Shown piece after piece: positions 38,697-46,334 of a stretch of DNA of 64,000 nt. Source of the stretch: Planctomycetaceae bacterium (GTDB lineage Bacteria; Planctomycetota; Planctomycetia; Pirellulales; Pirellulaceae). The notes under the pieces are model-generated. The model did no database searches. It was not told the DNA's origin and saw only the letters and a list, made by a program, of their open reading frames with translations. Made by a program: the position numbers and the translations under genes. Where the stretch lies: contig JAIYDN010000091.1 in assembly GCA_027487485.1 (NCBI GenBank), positions 62,001 through 126,000 on the forward strand, read 5' to 3'. Numbering within the stretch: position 1 is the stretch's first letter; the number at the start of each line of letters is the position of its first letter.

Positions 38697-39812
38697 TTAG
38701 CCGTGATCGAATTCTTCTGGATTCTCTTCTGCATCATCAATGCCTCGTCGAGCATTTACGATTCGCTTGGCAAGATCATCAGGCCTGTGTGATTTGGAAA
38801 GAATGTCTTCTACCGTGACGCGTCCTGCCGCCCAGTGTTGGTAAAGAGCATCATCCATCAGTTGCATCCCGAACTTCGAACCTGTTTGAATGGCCGATCC
38901 AATTCGGAAGGTTTTGTTTTCGCGAATCAAGTTCGCAATACCGGCGGTCACCACCAAAATCTCATACGCAGCAACTCGTCCGCCACCGATCTTGGGTAGC
39001 AGCGTCTGAGCCACCACGCCCAACAAGCTGGAAGACAACTGAGTTCGAATTTGATCCTGCAGGTTTCCAGGGAACGCATCGATCAAGCGGTTCACAGTAC
39101 CCATCGCGCTGTTCGTGTGCAAAGTACCGAACACAATGTGCCCTGTTTCTGCGGCGCTGATCGCGGCCTGAATCGTTTCCAAGTCCCGCATCTCACCCAC
39201 CAAGATACAGTCAGGGTCCTGACGCAAAGCTCTTCGAATCGCTTCCGAAAAACTCGGGACGTCGACTCCTACCTCGCGTTGATTGATGGTCGACTTTTTG
39301 TGCTCATGATAAAACTCGATCGGATCCTCGATCGTAATGATGTGGTGATCGTGCGATTCGTTGATGTAGTTGATCAAGCTGGCAAGGGTGGTGCTTTTAC
39401 CCGAACCCGTCGGACCGGTTACCAACACCAACCCGCGAGGGCGCAAACACAGCTTGATTACCGATTCCGGTAGACCCAGTTGCTCGGGTGTTAGCTTGTC
39501 GTTTGGAATTTGACGCAACACCATGGAGATGTTGCCGCGTTGCTTGAAGATCGAAACTCGAAAGCGAGCCAATGTTCCGAACGCAAAACCAAAGTCAGAG
39601 CTTCCTGATTCTTGCAGTTCCCGCTGGCAACGTTCTGGAGCGATACTTTTCATCAGCTGGACCGTGTCGTCCGCTTCCAGCACCTTAGTTTCCAGTTTCC
39701 GCATTCGGCCGTGCAACCGAAACACCGGAGGCTGCCCTACGACAATGTGGATATCGCTAGCCCCCTGCTTGACGGCAGCCTGAAGTAGCTTGTCGATTAA
39801 GACTGTTGCCAT
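38697..39812 (-). CDS. pilT: Twitching motility/pilus retraction ATPase PilT
   Basis: 371 residues from the ATG at 39812. 'MATVLIDKLLQAAVKQGASDIHI' (positions 1-23) is the standard PilT start; the frame opens 60 bp earlier at a TTG. Motifs are Walker A 'GPTGSGKSTTLASLI', Asp box 'IITIEDPIEF', Walker B 'DPDCILVGEMRDLETI' and His box 'GHIVFGTLHTNSA'. 'TLLPKIGGGRVAAYEILV' and 'IRENKT' are typical of the C-terminal domain, although the usual AIRNLIRE is here 'GIANLIREN'. No tetracysteine site, as expected for PilT. Its presence in this operon favours a retractable pilus over a pure secretion system. Confidence 0.92.
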   Translation of the reverse strand: MATVLIDKLLQAAVKQGASDIHIVVGQPPVFRLHGRMRKLETKVLEADDTVQLMKSIAPERCQRELQESGSSDFGFAFGTLARFRVSIFKQRGNISMVLRQIPNDKLTPEQLGLPESVIKLCLRPRGLVLVTGPTGSGKSTTLASLINYINESHDHHIITIEDPIEFYHEHKKSTINQREVGVDVPSFSEAIRRALRQDPDCILVGEMRDLETIQAAISAAETGHIVFGTLHTNSAMGTVNRLIDAFPGNLQDQIRTQLSSSLLGVVAQTLLPKIGGGRVAAYEILVVTAGIANLIRENKTFRIGSAIQTGSKFGMQLMDDALYQHWAAGRVTVEDILSKSHRPDDLAKRIVNARRGIDDAEENPEEFDHG

Positions 39813-40171
39813 TTGCCTGATGACGCTGTGGGCGCCTGGATCGTGAATTGAAGAGAAGCTGGATGAGTTCAAACTGACTACGGAAAGAATAGCTAATTAA
39901 TTTTCCGTGCCAAAACGATTGTAGTCCGGCCGTTATCTGGAAGAAAACTTTGGAGCAGATATTTAAGAAGTTTGAGGAAATAGACCGCCATCGGCGACGA
40001 CGAATCGATCCCCCCTTGCAGGGTGCCAATGCAGCGAAAGCAGCCCTAACGAACCCAAGATTGCTAGCGTGAGCCGAAATAAAGGGGCACCTGAGGGGTG
40101 CCCCAGACGAGAACGATTGAAACGAAAACCATGCACTTTGAGTGTGAAAAGAAGGAGCGGAAGCCCGCTCT
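39813..40171. other. Promoter/terminator gap between pilB1 and pilT
   Basis: This 359-bp non-coding stretch holds the terminator of the upstream ATPase gene (40145-40170) and a second hairpin, GGGGCACC-loop-GGTGCCCC (40084-40104). It should contain the promoter for the pilT-led operon. I cannot name -35/-10 boxes. Confidence 0.5.
40145..40170 (-). terminator. Rho-independent terminator after the upstream pilB-like gene
   Basis: Read on the minus strand, GAGCGG-GCTT-CCGCTC is followed by CTTCTTTTC. The stem begins at the base next to the TAA stop, so it should end transcription and separate this ATPase from pilT. Confidence 0.7.
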
Positions 40172-41926
40172 TTAGCCCATAACTTCTTTTAATACTTTGG
40201 CGATGGCAATATGTTCTTGTTCGGTCTTTTTTGCGGTCCGGTAAACTTCGTCCATGGTGGTGATGCCCTGGACGACCTTGCGCAATCCGTCGCAGTAAAG
40301 TGTTGTCATGCCTGCATTTATGGCTTCTGTGCGAAGCTCGGCAGAGGATTTGCCAGCGAACATTTTCTCGCGAAGACGACCGTTAACGATCATCAATTCG
40401 TAGATCCCGATCCGGCCGCGGTACCCCTTCTTTTGGCAGTAGGGGCAGCCCTTGCCTTTGGAGAACTTGGAAAACGGGACGATGTCCAGCGGCAGGCCGG
40501 CGTCTTCCAAAACGGAGTCCATCATCGTGATTGGCACCTTGCAACGCGTGCAAATTTTCCGCACCAGTCGCTGAGCCAGAACCGCGATCACGCTGCTCGC
40601 CACCATGTAACCAGGAACCCCCATGTCGGTCATGCGTGTTACGGCACTGGGCGCATCGTTCGTGTGTAGCGTACTAAATACCAAGTGTCCAGTTAAACTG
40701 GCTTGGATACCCATCTGGGCCGTTTCGGTATCTCGCATCTCACCCACCAGAATGATGTTGGGTGCTTGACGCAACATGGCTCGAATAATCCGTGCAAAGT
40801 CCAGGCCGATGTTGTGCCGAACTTCCACTTGGTTCACACCTGGTAGATAGTATTCTACCGGGTCTTCGGCGGTGATGATTTTCCGGTCCGGCCGATTCAA
40901 AGCGTTCAGAGCTGCATAGAGAGTTGTCGTCTTACCCGATCCGGTTGGGCCTGTAACCAGAAAGATACCATTAGGACGTTTAATAAGGCCGGTAAACAAT
41001 TTGAAGTCGCGGTCCGCCAACCCCAGTTGCTTGACCCCCACCTTGATATTGTCTTTGTCCAGCAGTCGCATAACGCAAGACTGGCCATGGTTGGTTGGGA
41101 TCATACTGACCCGCAAATCCAGATCCTTTTCCCCGACCGTGATCTTGATTCGACCGTCCTGGGGCCGGCGTCGTTCGGCGATATCCATTTTGGCCAGAAT
41201 TTTGATCCGGGACAAAAGGGCACCAAGCAACCGTCGGGGCGGGCTGTCTCGCTCGACCAAAACGCCGTCAATTCGATAACGGATTCGAACTCGTTCTTCG
41301 AACGGCTCGACGTGAATATCGGAAGCTCGCAGCTGGACGGCTTCGGCGATCATGTACTGAACCAGCCGAACAACGGGGGCGGATTCGTCACCTTCCCCCT
41401 CCTCCTCACGCATTTTGTCTTCTTCCGTTTCGGTGAAGTCAATTTGCGTGTCGGTGAATTCCTGGAGCATAGAGTCAGCGGATTCCCCTTCCACCTGACC
41501 ATAATATTTATTAATAGCTTCTTGGATATGCTCTGGGGGGGCCAGAGCGGTTTCGACTTTACGGTTCAGAATGAACCGCAGCTTTTCGATGGTTTCGATG
41601 TCGAACGGGTCAGAAACCAGGACCTTGATGGTTTCTTCTTCGTCCGAGATCGGAATGATTTTGTTTTCGCGAGCGACGGATTCCGGAACCAGCTGGATCA
41701 CATGATCAGGAATTCGAATCGTAGTAAGGTCGACGTACTCGAACTTATAGAACTCCGCCAAAGCCTGGGTGATTTCTTCTCCCGAGGCATATCCAAGCGA
41801 GACCAGGCACTGCCCGACAGATTTATCATCTTTGCGTGAGACGCTGTTGGCCTCCGACAGTTGCTCCAGGGAGATAACCCCCCGAGTGAGGAGTAAGTCG
41901 GTAAAATCGCGCATGGGCTGGTCCAT
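40172..41926 (-). CDS. Type II secretion/pilus assembly ATPase (GspE/PilB), first copy
   Basis: 584 residues from the ATG at 41926 (GGAGG six bases upstream). The frame opens 66 bp earlier, but that start lacks an RBS. The N-terminal MshEN-type domain ('RGVISLEQLSEANSVSRKD', 'LVSLGYASGEEITQALAEF') spans about 1-150. The core has Walker A 'GPTGSGKTTTLYAAL', Asp box 'IITAEDPVEYYLPGVNQ', Walker B 'APNIILVGEMRDTET' (first Asp position is Ala), His box 'GHLVFSTLHTNDAPS' and zinc site 'CTRCKVP ... CPYCQKKGYRGRIG'. 'LPGVNQVEVRHNIGLDFARIIRAML' resembles GspE/PilB but differs from the second copy. It is transcribed alone, with its own terminator. Confidence 0.92.
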   Translation of the reverse strand: MDQPMRDFTDLLLTRGVISLEQLSEANSVSRKDDKSVGQCLVSLGYASGEEITQALAEFYKFEYVDLTTIRIPDHVIQLVPESVARENKIIPISDEEETIKVLVSDPFDIETIEKLRFILNRKVETALAPPEHIQEAINKYYGQVEGESADSMLQEFTDTQIDFTETEEDKMREEEGEGDESAPVVRLVQYMIAEAVQLRASDIHVEPFEERVRIRYRIDGVLVERDSPPRRLLGALLSRIKILAKMDIAERRRPQDGRIKITVGEKDLDLRVSMIPTNHGQSCVMRLLDKDNIKVGVKQLGLADRDFKLFTGLIKRPNGIFLVTGPTGSGKTTTLYAALNALNRPDRKIITAEDPVEYYLPGVNQVEVRHNIGLDFARIIRAMLRQAPNIILVGEMRDTETAQMGIQASLTGHLVFSTLHTNDAPSAVTRMTDMGVPGYMVASSVIAVLAQRLVRKICTRCKVPITMMDSVLEDAGLPLDIVPFSKFSKGKGCPYCQKKGYRGRIGIYELMIVNGRLREKMFAGKSSAELRTEAINAGMTTLYCDGLRKVVQGITTMDEVYRTAKKTEQEHIAIAKVLKEVMG

Positions 41927-42311
41927 AGAAAGCCTCCAGCAAGAGCATGAGAAGACGAGTGTAGGGAGTGGTTGCGGCAGGAGCGGTGGCACCAGCCGAA
42001 CCTCAAGTATATCGCAACCTGACTTGGTAGAACAAACACGTTTCCCGAACTTTAGCCCCCTTTTTTCATCGAAGGGGTCTGCTGCGACTGCTGCGTTGGA
42101 AAAATCAGAGCCAAACTGCGTCCGGGAGCAAATTTCAATTCAGCTAGGTTGTCAACGACACGAAACTTGTAATCCCCCTCCAAGCTGTGATAAACTCGAG
42201 AAGCTCAGGATACAAAGCAAGTACGCGGCCAGCCGGATTCGACTCGCACTGGAATCCGCCAAAGCAATCGATGGAACAAGCCATTCTGAATTCCAATCAC
42301 CGGAGAGCCTC
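41927..42311. other. Divergent intergenic region between pilB1 and the secretin-like small gene
   Basis: This 385-bp non-coding stretch contains the promoters of both divergent genes. A frame reads through it on the plus strand from 41769, but it overlaps the ATPase gene and lacks coding character, so I do not call it. No repeat or motif stands out. Confidence 0.45.
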
Positions 42312-42899
42312 ATGCGACTTTTTACAGCCCTGCTTCTCGCTTCGATCGCGGCAACGAGCTCTTGTTTTGCTCAGGAAGAAAAAGACAGCAAGCCTGTCAC
42401 CAACAGTACCAACGGACTGGGGGAAGTCTACATTGTTCATTTGACTGAGTTTCGGCTGAAGAAGTCGGTTGACGAAAGTGTTTCGACGAAGGAAATCTTA
42501 AAATCGCTTGAGGGAATGAAGGATAACGGAGAGATCGAGGTTATCGAGACGATTCGACTCTCGGCGTTGCCGACCTACGAGAGCATGGTGCAGATTGGTA
42601 AGAAGGCGACGGTCACGGTTGGCGTCATGAGAGCGCCCGGTGGTGGGCAAAATCGAACCATGCAGCAACAAGCGATTGGTACGATGGTTCGAGTAACCGC
42701 AGAACCGTCCGACGGGAAAACGCGACTGAAGCTATCGTACGAGGCGTCTCGTTTTGAAGGGGAGGGCACGAACGAGAGCCCACCGGACACGAAGACATTT
42801 CAGATCAATACGACACTGCTTTTAGAACGATCCAAAACGGTTCTTGTGGGTGGGTCCAGCGCTGACTCCTCGACATTCTTAGCGGTGTCCATCCATTAA
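42312..42899 (+). CDS. Small secreted protein with secretin C-terminal-like motif
   Basis: 195 residues from the ATG at 42312 (GGAGAG upstream). A signal peptide lies at about 3-21, ending 'CFAQ'. The C-terminal half reads 'AIGTMVRVTAEPSDGKTRLKLSYEASRFEG' over about 115-144 and 'FQINTTLLLERSKTVLVGGSS' near 165-185. This matches the part of the secretin family running 'G--v-v-P-v-dg-i-l-i--e-s' to '----v--v-dG-t--igGl'. Only this piece is present, too short for a complete barrel (about 230 residues). It is divergent from a pilB-like gene. It could be a paralogue with a stand-alone function or part of a split secretin. Confidence 0.6.
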   Translation: MRLFTALLLASIAATSSCFAQEEKDSKPVTNSTNGLGEVYIVHLTEFRLKKSVDESVSTKEILKSLEGMKDNGEIEVIETIRLSALPTYESMVQIGKKATVTVGVMRAPGGGQNRTMQQQAIGTMVRVTAEPSDGKTRLKLSYEASRFEGEGTNESPPDTKTFQINTTLLLERSKTVLVGGSSADSSTFLAVSIH

Positions 42900-43530
42900 A
42901 AATCTCCGGCACTCCTTCCGCATTTCTTGTGGCTTGACCAATGTAGAACAGTTGTCCTCAACTGTTTCTGAAGCTTGCAAAAACTCTCCATCTCCTGTGC
43001 GCTCTTGGGCACTCAATGCCAGGTGGAGAATGAAAAACGCCAATCAGTGTTCTATTCAGTAAGTGGCACCGAAAATGTTTTTAAGAAGCCGCGCCGACAA
43101 AAATCGTTTTTCGTTCCCTTGAGCCGGAGGCGCTAGCCGATTATTGCAATAAGAAAGAACTCGGCTAACGCCTCAGGCTCACTTTTGTCGTGCGACAAAG
43201 AAACGCGTTGTCGACGTTGGGTGGCACACAACGAGAGCCCCACCATCAGGTTGCTTGATTTCCGAATGAAGAGAGATAGTTTCTGTCGAAAAATGTGGGG
43301 CGAAAAATTGCTGGCGGAAGTAAGGTTCGAAAATCTTTCGCCTCACATTTTTCGACAGACTCTTTTCATGGCTCTCTAACGGTGCCGATCTCCTACGTTA
43401 CCATCCACTACTTGTCATGATTTCATTATGCTTCGAATCGTGCTATTGTCCTGCAGAGGAATCGTCAGAAAAAATGGAAAGCGTTGGTTGACACGAGTTC
43501 TCGATATGGAAGTTTGTTTTAGTACGCAAA
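42900..43530. repeat. Intergenic repeat cluster
   Basis: This 631-bp stretch without a gene holds an AACAGTTG palindrome unit (42939-42980) nearly identical to 20216-20257, then the composite repeat 43121-43385. A short frame across the composite repeat ('MKRDSFCRKMWGE...') recurs in the other copies and is judged non-coding. Confidence 0.75.
43121..43385. repeat. Composite repeat, copy 1 (GGCGCTAGCC hairpin plus CGAAAAATGTG palindrome)
   Basis: The left part is a 60-bp hairpin (43121-43180) with the GAGGCGCTAGCCGA / TCGGCTAACGCCTC core. It is itself enclosed by CGACAAAA (from 43095) and TTTTGTCG (to 43190). The right part is an inverted repeat at 43283-43358 (CTGTCGAAAAATGTG ... CACATTTTTCGACAG). 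The whole unit is almost identical to 45360-45627. Confidence 0.85.
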
Positions 43531-44985
43531 ATGAAAATACTTTGGATCTTTATTGGAGTTTGGGTCGCCTTTGCAACCACAGCAAAAGGGCAAGACGATT
43601 CTGCGATAACGCAGATGATCAAAGACACTCGTTCGGAATTGACTTCCGATCGTGTGCAAGGATTCAAAGCCCTAGCGAAATATTGGGATCGAAGCCAACA
43701 AGCTTTGACGGGTTTTTCGGACACGCCGACGGATGCTACTGCTCCGACAATCCAAAAACCACTAATCACCGATGTGGTTCTAAACAAGATTGCTGAAGCT
43801 ATTGAGAAAGGGGTGAACGATACTGATTCTTCGGTGCGAGAGGCAGCAGCGATTGCTTTGGTCAACGCTCCCCGGTCTTCTGATGCCGTGCAGTCTGCGT
43901 TACTAGTTTGCATCAAGAGCGACGACCCTACGGTTAACTGGTATGTGATGCAACAGCGAACCAAAGTTTGGCCAAAAATCGATTTAGCAATCGACAGTCT
44001 AATCCAGAGTCTGGTAAGCCAAGATTTCACCAAACACTATTCAGCCAGCGAATTGCTCCAAAATTATGGTGAACAAGCCCGCCCCTATTCTTGCAGGATA
44101 GTTGAAGCTATCCTCCAAGGTGGGCACAACAAGAATCGCTTAATGAAAATGTACTTGCTCCACGACATAGGTCTAGCCGACGACGCCATGACGCTGTTAA
44201 TGAACCGCGCAGACGAACTAACGGAGGAGGAAACTGCGATCGTCGCATTATCGTTGTTGGAATATCCCGATGCTCTTTCGGTACTTCATTCCAAGCATCA
44301 AAAACTAATCCAATCGCTAGAGAAACACGACGGGAGGCTGTTTCCATTTTTATGCAAACATCAATATGAGCCACACAAGACTCGAGAATGGCTGGCATCT
44401 GCAGAATCACTCCCGGCGAACATTATGGGAATGCTAGGAGAACCTCGGTTTGTTGAGCAAATCACAAAACTCGAAGCCACTTCAAGCAACCACCAAAAAG
44501 CTTTCTTATCCGCATGCAAACGTGCGTGCGGTGAGAGGGCAGACTTGGTCATTGATGTAGACTCAAAACAATCTATCAAGTTTCGTCCCGCGTCGGCTTG
44601 GCCAAACACAGATGACAGACGACGCAGTATGACTGCCGTCGGTCATGGCGATGGAGCCACCAAAGTGATGGTGACTGGTGAAATACGCGGGGCTGATGGA
44701 TCACACCCCAAGACCGTCGGTTTTTTCCGGACCAACGATGCCATGCTATTGGGCACTCAGCAGGACCATCGTACACCCTTGATGTACAATCCTCAAAACG
44801 GTCGATTTGTTTTCCTAACGTCTGTTTTTGCGGCCTACAGCATGGGAGCTGATCAACCCGAACCGGGACCGTACCAAACTGGAAGTGCTCAAATTCGAAT
44901 CGAAGCTCCTGGTTTCAAGCAACTCGTTGTACAGTTCTTTGATGAGATGCCTGACGTCAGGATCACGCTCGAGAAGGAAGACTAG
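43531..44985 (+). CDS. Secreted HEAT-repeat protein with C-terminal beta-sandwich-like part
   Basis: 484 residues with a signal peptide (about 3-20, ending 'TAKG'). Residues about 30-270 are helical with HEAT-like pairs, most clearly 'IEKGVNDTDSSVREAAAIALVNA' (positions about 91-113) and 'LLVCIKSDDPTVNWYVMQQ'. From about 370 the chain is beta-rich ('TKVMVTGEIRGADGS', 'SAQIRIEAPGFKQLVVQFFDE'), like carboxypeptidase-regulatory or transthyretin-like domains of planctomycete surface proteins. No enzyme motif. It is bracketed by copies of the same composite repeat (43121-43385; 45075-45213; 45360-45627), which hints at a mobile or recombining cassette. Confidence 0.65.
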   Translation: MKILWIFIGVWVAFATTAKGQDDSAITQMIKDTRSELTSDRVQGFKALAKYWDRSQQALTGFSDTPTDATAPTIQKPLITDVVLNKIAEAIEKGVNDTDSSVREAAAIALVNAPRSSDAVQSALLVCIKSDDPTVNWYVMQQRTKVWPKIDLAIDSLIQSLVSQDFTKHYSASELLQNYGEQARPYSCRIVEAILQGGHNKNRLMKMYLLHDIGLADDAMTLLMNRADELTEEETAIVALSLLEYPDALSVLHSKHQKLIQSLEKHDGRLFPFLCKHQYEPHKTREWLASAESLPANIMGMLGEPRFVEQITKLEATSSNHQKAFLSACKRACGERADLVIDVDSKQSIKFRPASAWPNTDDRRRSMTAVGHGDGATKVMVTGEIRGADGSHPKTVGFFRTNDAMLLGTQQDHRTPLMYNPQNGRFVFLTSVFAAYSMGADQPEPGPYQTGSAQIRIEAPGFKQLVVQFFDEMPDVRITLEKED

Positions 44986-45074
44986 ATGAATAGATTTTCA
45001 AAGAGACAGCAGCCAGAACCTTCTATAGAATGGAGGCACACACTCCGAACGGTACCTCCCGCATGTGCCCTCAA

Positions 45075-45213
45075 TATCAGGTTGCTTAATTTCCGAATGA
45101 AGAGAGATAGTTTCTGTCGAAAAATGTGGGGCGAAAAATGGCTGGCGGAAGTAAGTTTCGAAAATTTTTCGCCTCACATTTTTCGACAGACTCTTTTCGC
45201 TGCTATCAAACGG
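45075..45213. repeat. CGAAAAATGTG palindrome, copy 2 (partial composite repeat)
   Basis: It repeats the right half of the composite element (the GGTTGCTTAATTTCC flank and the palindrome 45114-45189) with a few differences from copies 1 and 3, and lacks the GCTAGC hairpin half. That suggests the two halves can occur separately. Confidence 0.8.
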
Positions 45214-45359
45214 TTCCATCTACCGATTGCACACTTTTGGAAACACAGAGGCACAGAGGACACAGAGATAAGATTCGCGCAGACACTCTGTCCCTCTGTG
45301 AACTCTCGTGCCGCTCTCAAACGGTGCCATCCATCGAGTGCACTCTTTTTCGTTTCGTT

Positions 45360-45627
45360 GAGCCTGAGGCGCTAGCCGATTATTGCAATACGAAAGAACT
45401 CGGCTAGCGCCTCAGGCTCACTTTTGTCGGCGCAACTAAGAAACGCGTTGTCGACGTTGGGTGGCACCCAACGAGAGCCCCACCATCAGGTTGCTTGATT
45501 TCCGAATGAAGAGAGATAGTTTCTGTCGAAAAATGTGGGGCGAAGAATGGCTGGCGGAAGTAAGGTTCGAAAATCTTTCGCCTCACATTTTTCGACAGAT
45601 TTTTTTCGCTGCTATCAAACGGTGCGG
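45360..45627. repeat. Composite repeat, copy 3
   Basis: It comprises the hairpin 45360-45419 (arms GAGCCTGAGGCGCTAGCCGA and its reverse complement, perfect) plus the palindrome 45523-45598. It is nearly identical over its length to 43121-43385, in the same orientation, about 2.2 kb apart. Very few substitutions imply recent duplication or gene conversion. Confidence 0.85.
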
Positions 45628-45862
45628 TTCTCAAGCGTTGCCTCTCACTGAGTGCGCAACGATAGATTTAGGCGCGACCGGGGCCTCTTCTAGAACTTAT
45701 GCTATTGCAGCGGGCATGTTTGGTTTATGGTGCTTGATCCTTCTCGCGAACGTTCGCTAACGATCATGCGAATGCAAAGTTGAAAAGACAATTGTCAATG
45801 CCTCGAAATCGCACGTGGTTTGGCTTTGGAGTGCGGTTCACGATATATTCTAGACAACCGAG

Positions 45863-45901
45863 CATGAGCACGAGCACCGCGATGCTGAGCACGAGCACGA
45901 G
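45863..45901. repeat. GAGCACGAGCAC short tandem repeat
   Basis: Two clusters of the hexamer GAGCAC/GAGCACGAG are separated by a short spacer. This is a low-copy microsatellite-like tract just before the zinc-ribbon gene. Copy number could vary between strains. Confidence 0.6.
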
Positions 45902-45942
45902 GAAACGCTAGAGAACAGCTAGCGAGACGAATTGGTGACGAA

Positions 45943-46164
45943 ATGATGCTCTGGGAAACGATTGCAGTTTTGCTTTTGATTGGCGTGTTGCTTTTGCCTT
46001 TCAGAGCATTGCGTGAACTCGGGGGAGAACGCTGTCCGACATGTCGGAGTCGCATGCGGAAAACGGGACTGACGCAAATCGTTCCGCAGGGGTCGGTAAC
46101 AACTTGGTGGTGTTCTGTTTGTGGCACGCGCACCTACGGAGGTCACCAGAAGGACGACGGGTGA
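45943..46164 (+). CDS. Small membrane-anchored zinc-ribbon protein
   Basis: 73 residues. An N-terminal hydrophobic helix (about 4-21) is followed by 'CPTCRSRM' and, 25 residues on, 'CSVCG': two C-x2-C knuckles that would bind one zinc. An alternative ATG is one codon downstream. The motif arrangement, rather than homology, supports that it is real. No partner is obvious; it stands alone between repeats and the DUF1559 gene. Confidence 0.55.
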   Translation: MMLWETIAVLLLIGVLLLPFRALRELGGERCPTCRSRMRKTGLTQIVPQGSVTTWWCSVCGTRTYGGHQKDDG

Positions 46165-46334
46165 GGGGTTCCAAATGGTGACACCCAGCGAAACCTCATT
46201 GTTTTTAAATGGTTGTGGTGGAACTGCATTGCTTTCGAGTTCTTAGGGGGTTAGATTGTCGCGTAATGTGCTTTTTTGGGTGGTTGGTACGGCTGTGTTC
46301 GCCCGAGCCGTTCGTTTTTTGCTATTTCTTTGAC

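Larger units (their letters stand above)
44986..45942. repeat. Repeat-dense intergenic stretch
   Basis: No convincing gene is present in 957 bp. Contents: the second palindrome copy (45075-45213); an 'ACACAGAGGCACAGAGGACACAGAG ... CTCTGTCCCTCTGTG' dispersed repeat (about 45240-45303); the composite repeat copy at 45360-45627; and a GAGCACGAGCAC microrepeat (45863-45901). A frame at 45461-45760 ends in a hydrophobic segment but is mostly repeat sequence, so I do not call it. Confidence 0.7.

Noticed and set aside
41027-41839. 270-residue plus-strand ORF opposite pilB
   Set aside because: Antisense shadow of the GspE/PilB ATPase.
41769-42311. Extended 5' part of the secretin-like small gene
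   Set aside because: It overlaps the pilB gene and lacks a signal peptide; the ATG at 42312 has an RBS and a proper signal peptide.
43185-43379. 64-residue ORF with a 'MKRDSFCRKMWGE' peptide
   Set aside because: It is the translation of a palindromic repeat. The same peptide appears in each repeat copy (also 45079-45213 and 45461-45625) with changed ends and no RBS.
44986-45375. 129-residue ORF following the HEAT gene
   Set aside because: It consists largely of the palindromic repeat and an ACACAGAGG-type repeat.
45461-45760. 99-residue ORF ending in a hydrophobic segment
   Set aside because: The first half is repeat sequence. The short hydrophobic tail alone is not enough to support a gene, though it could be a remnant of one.
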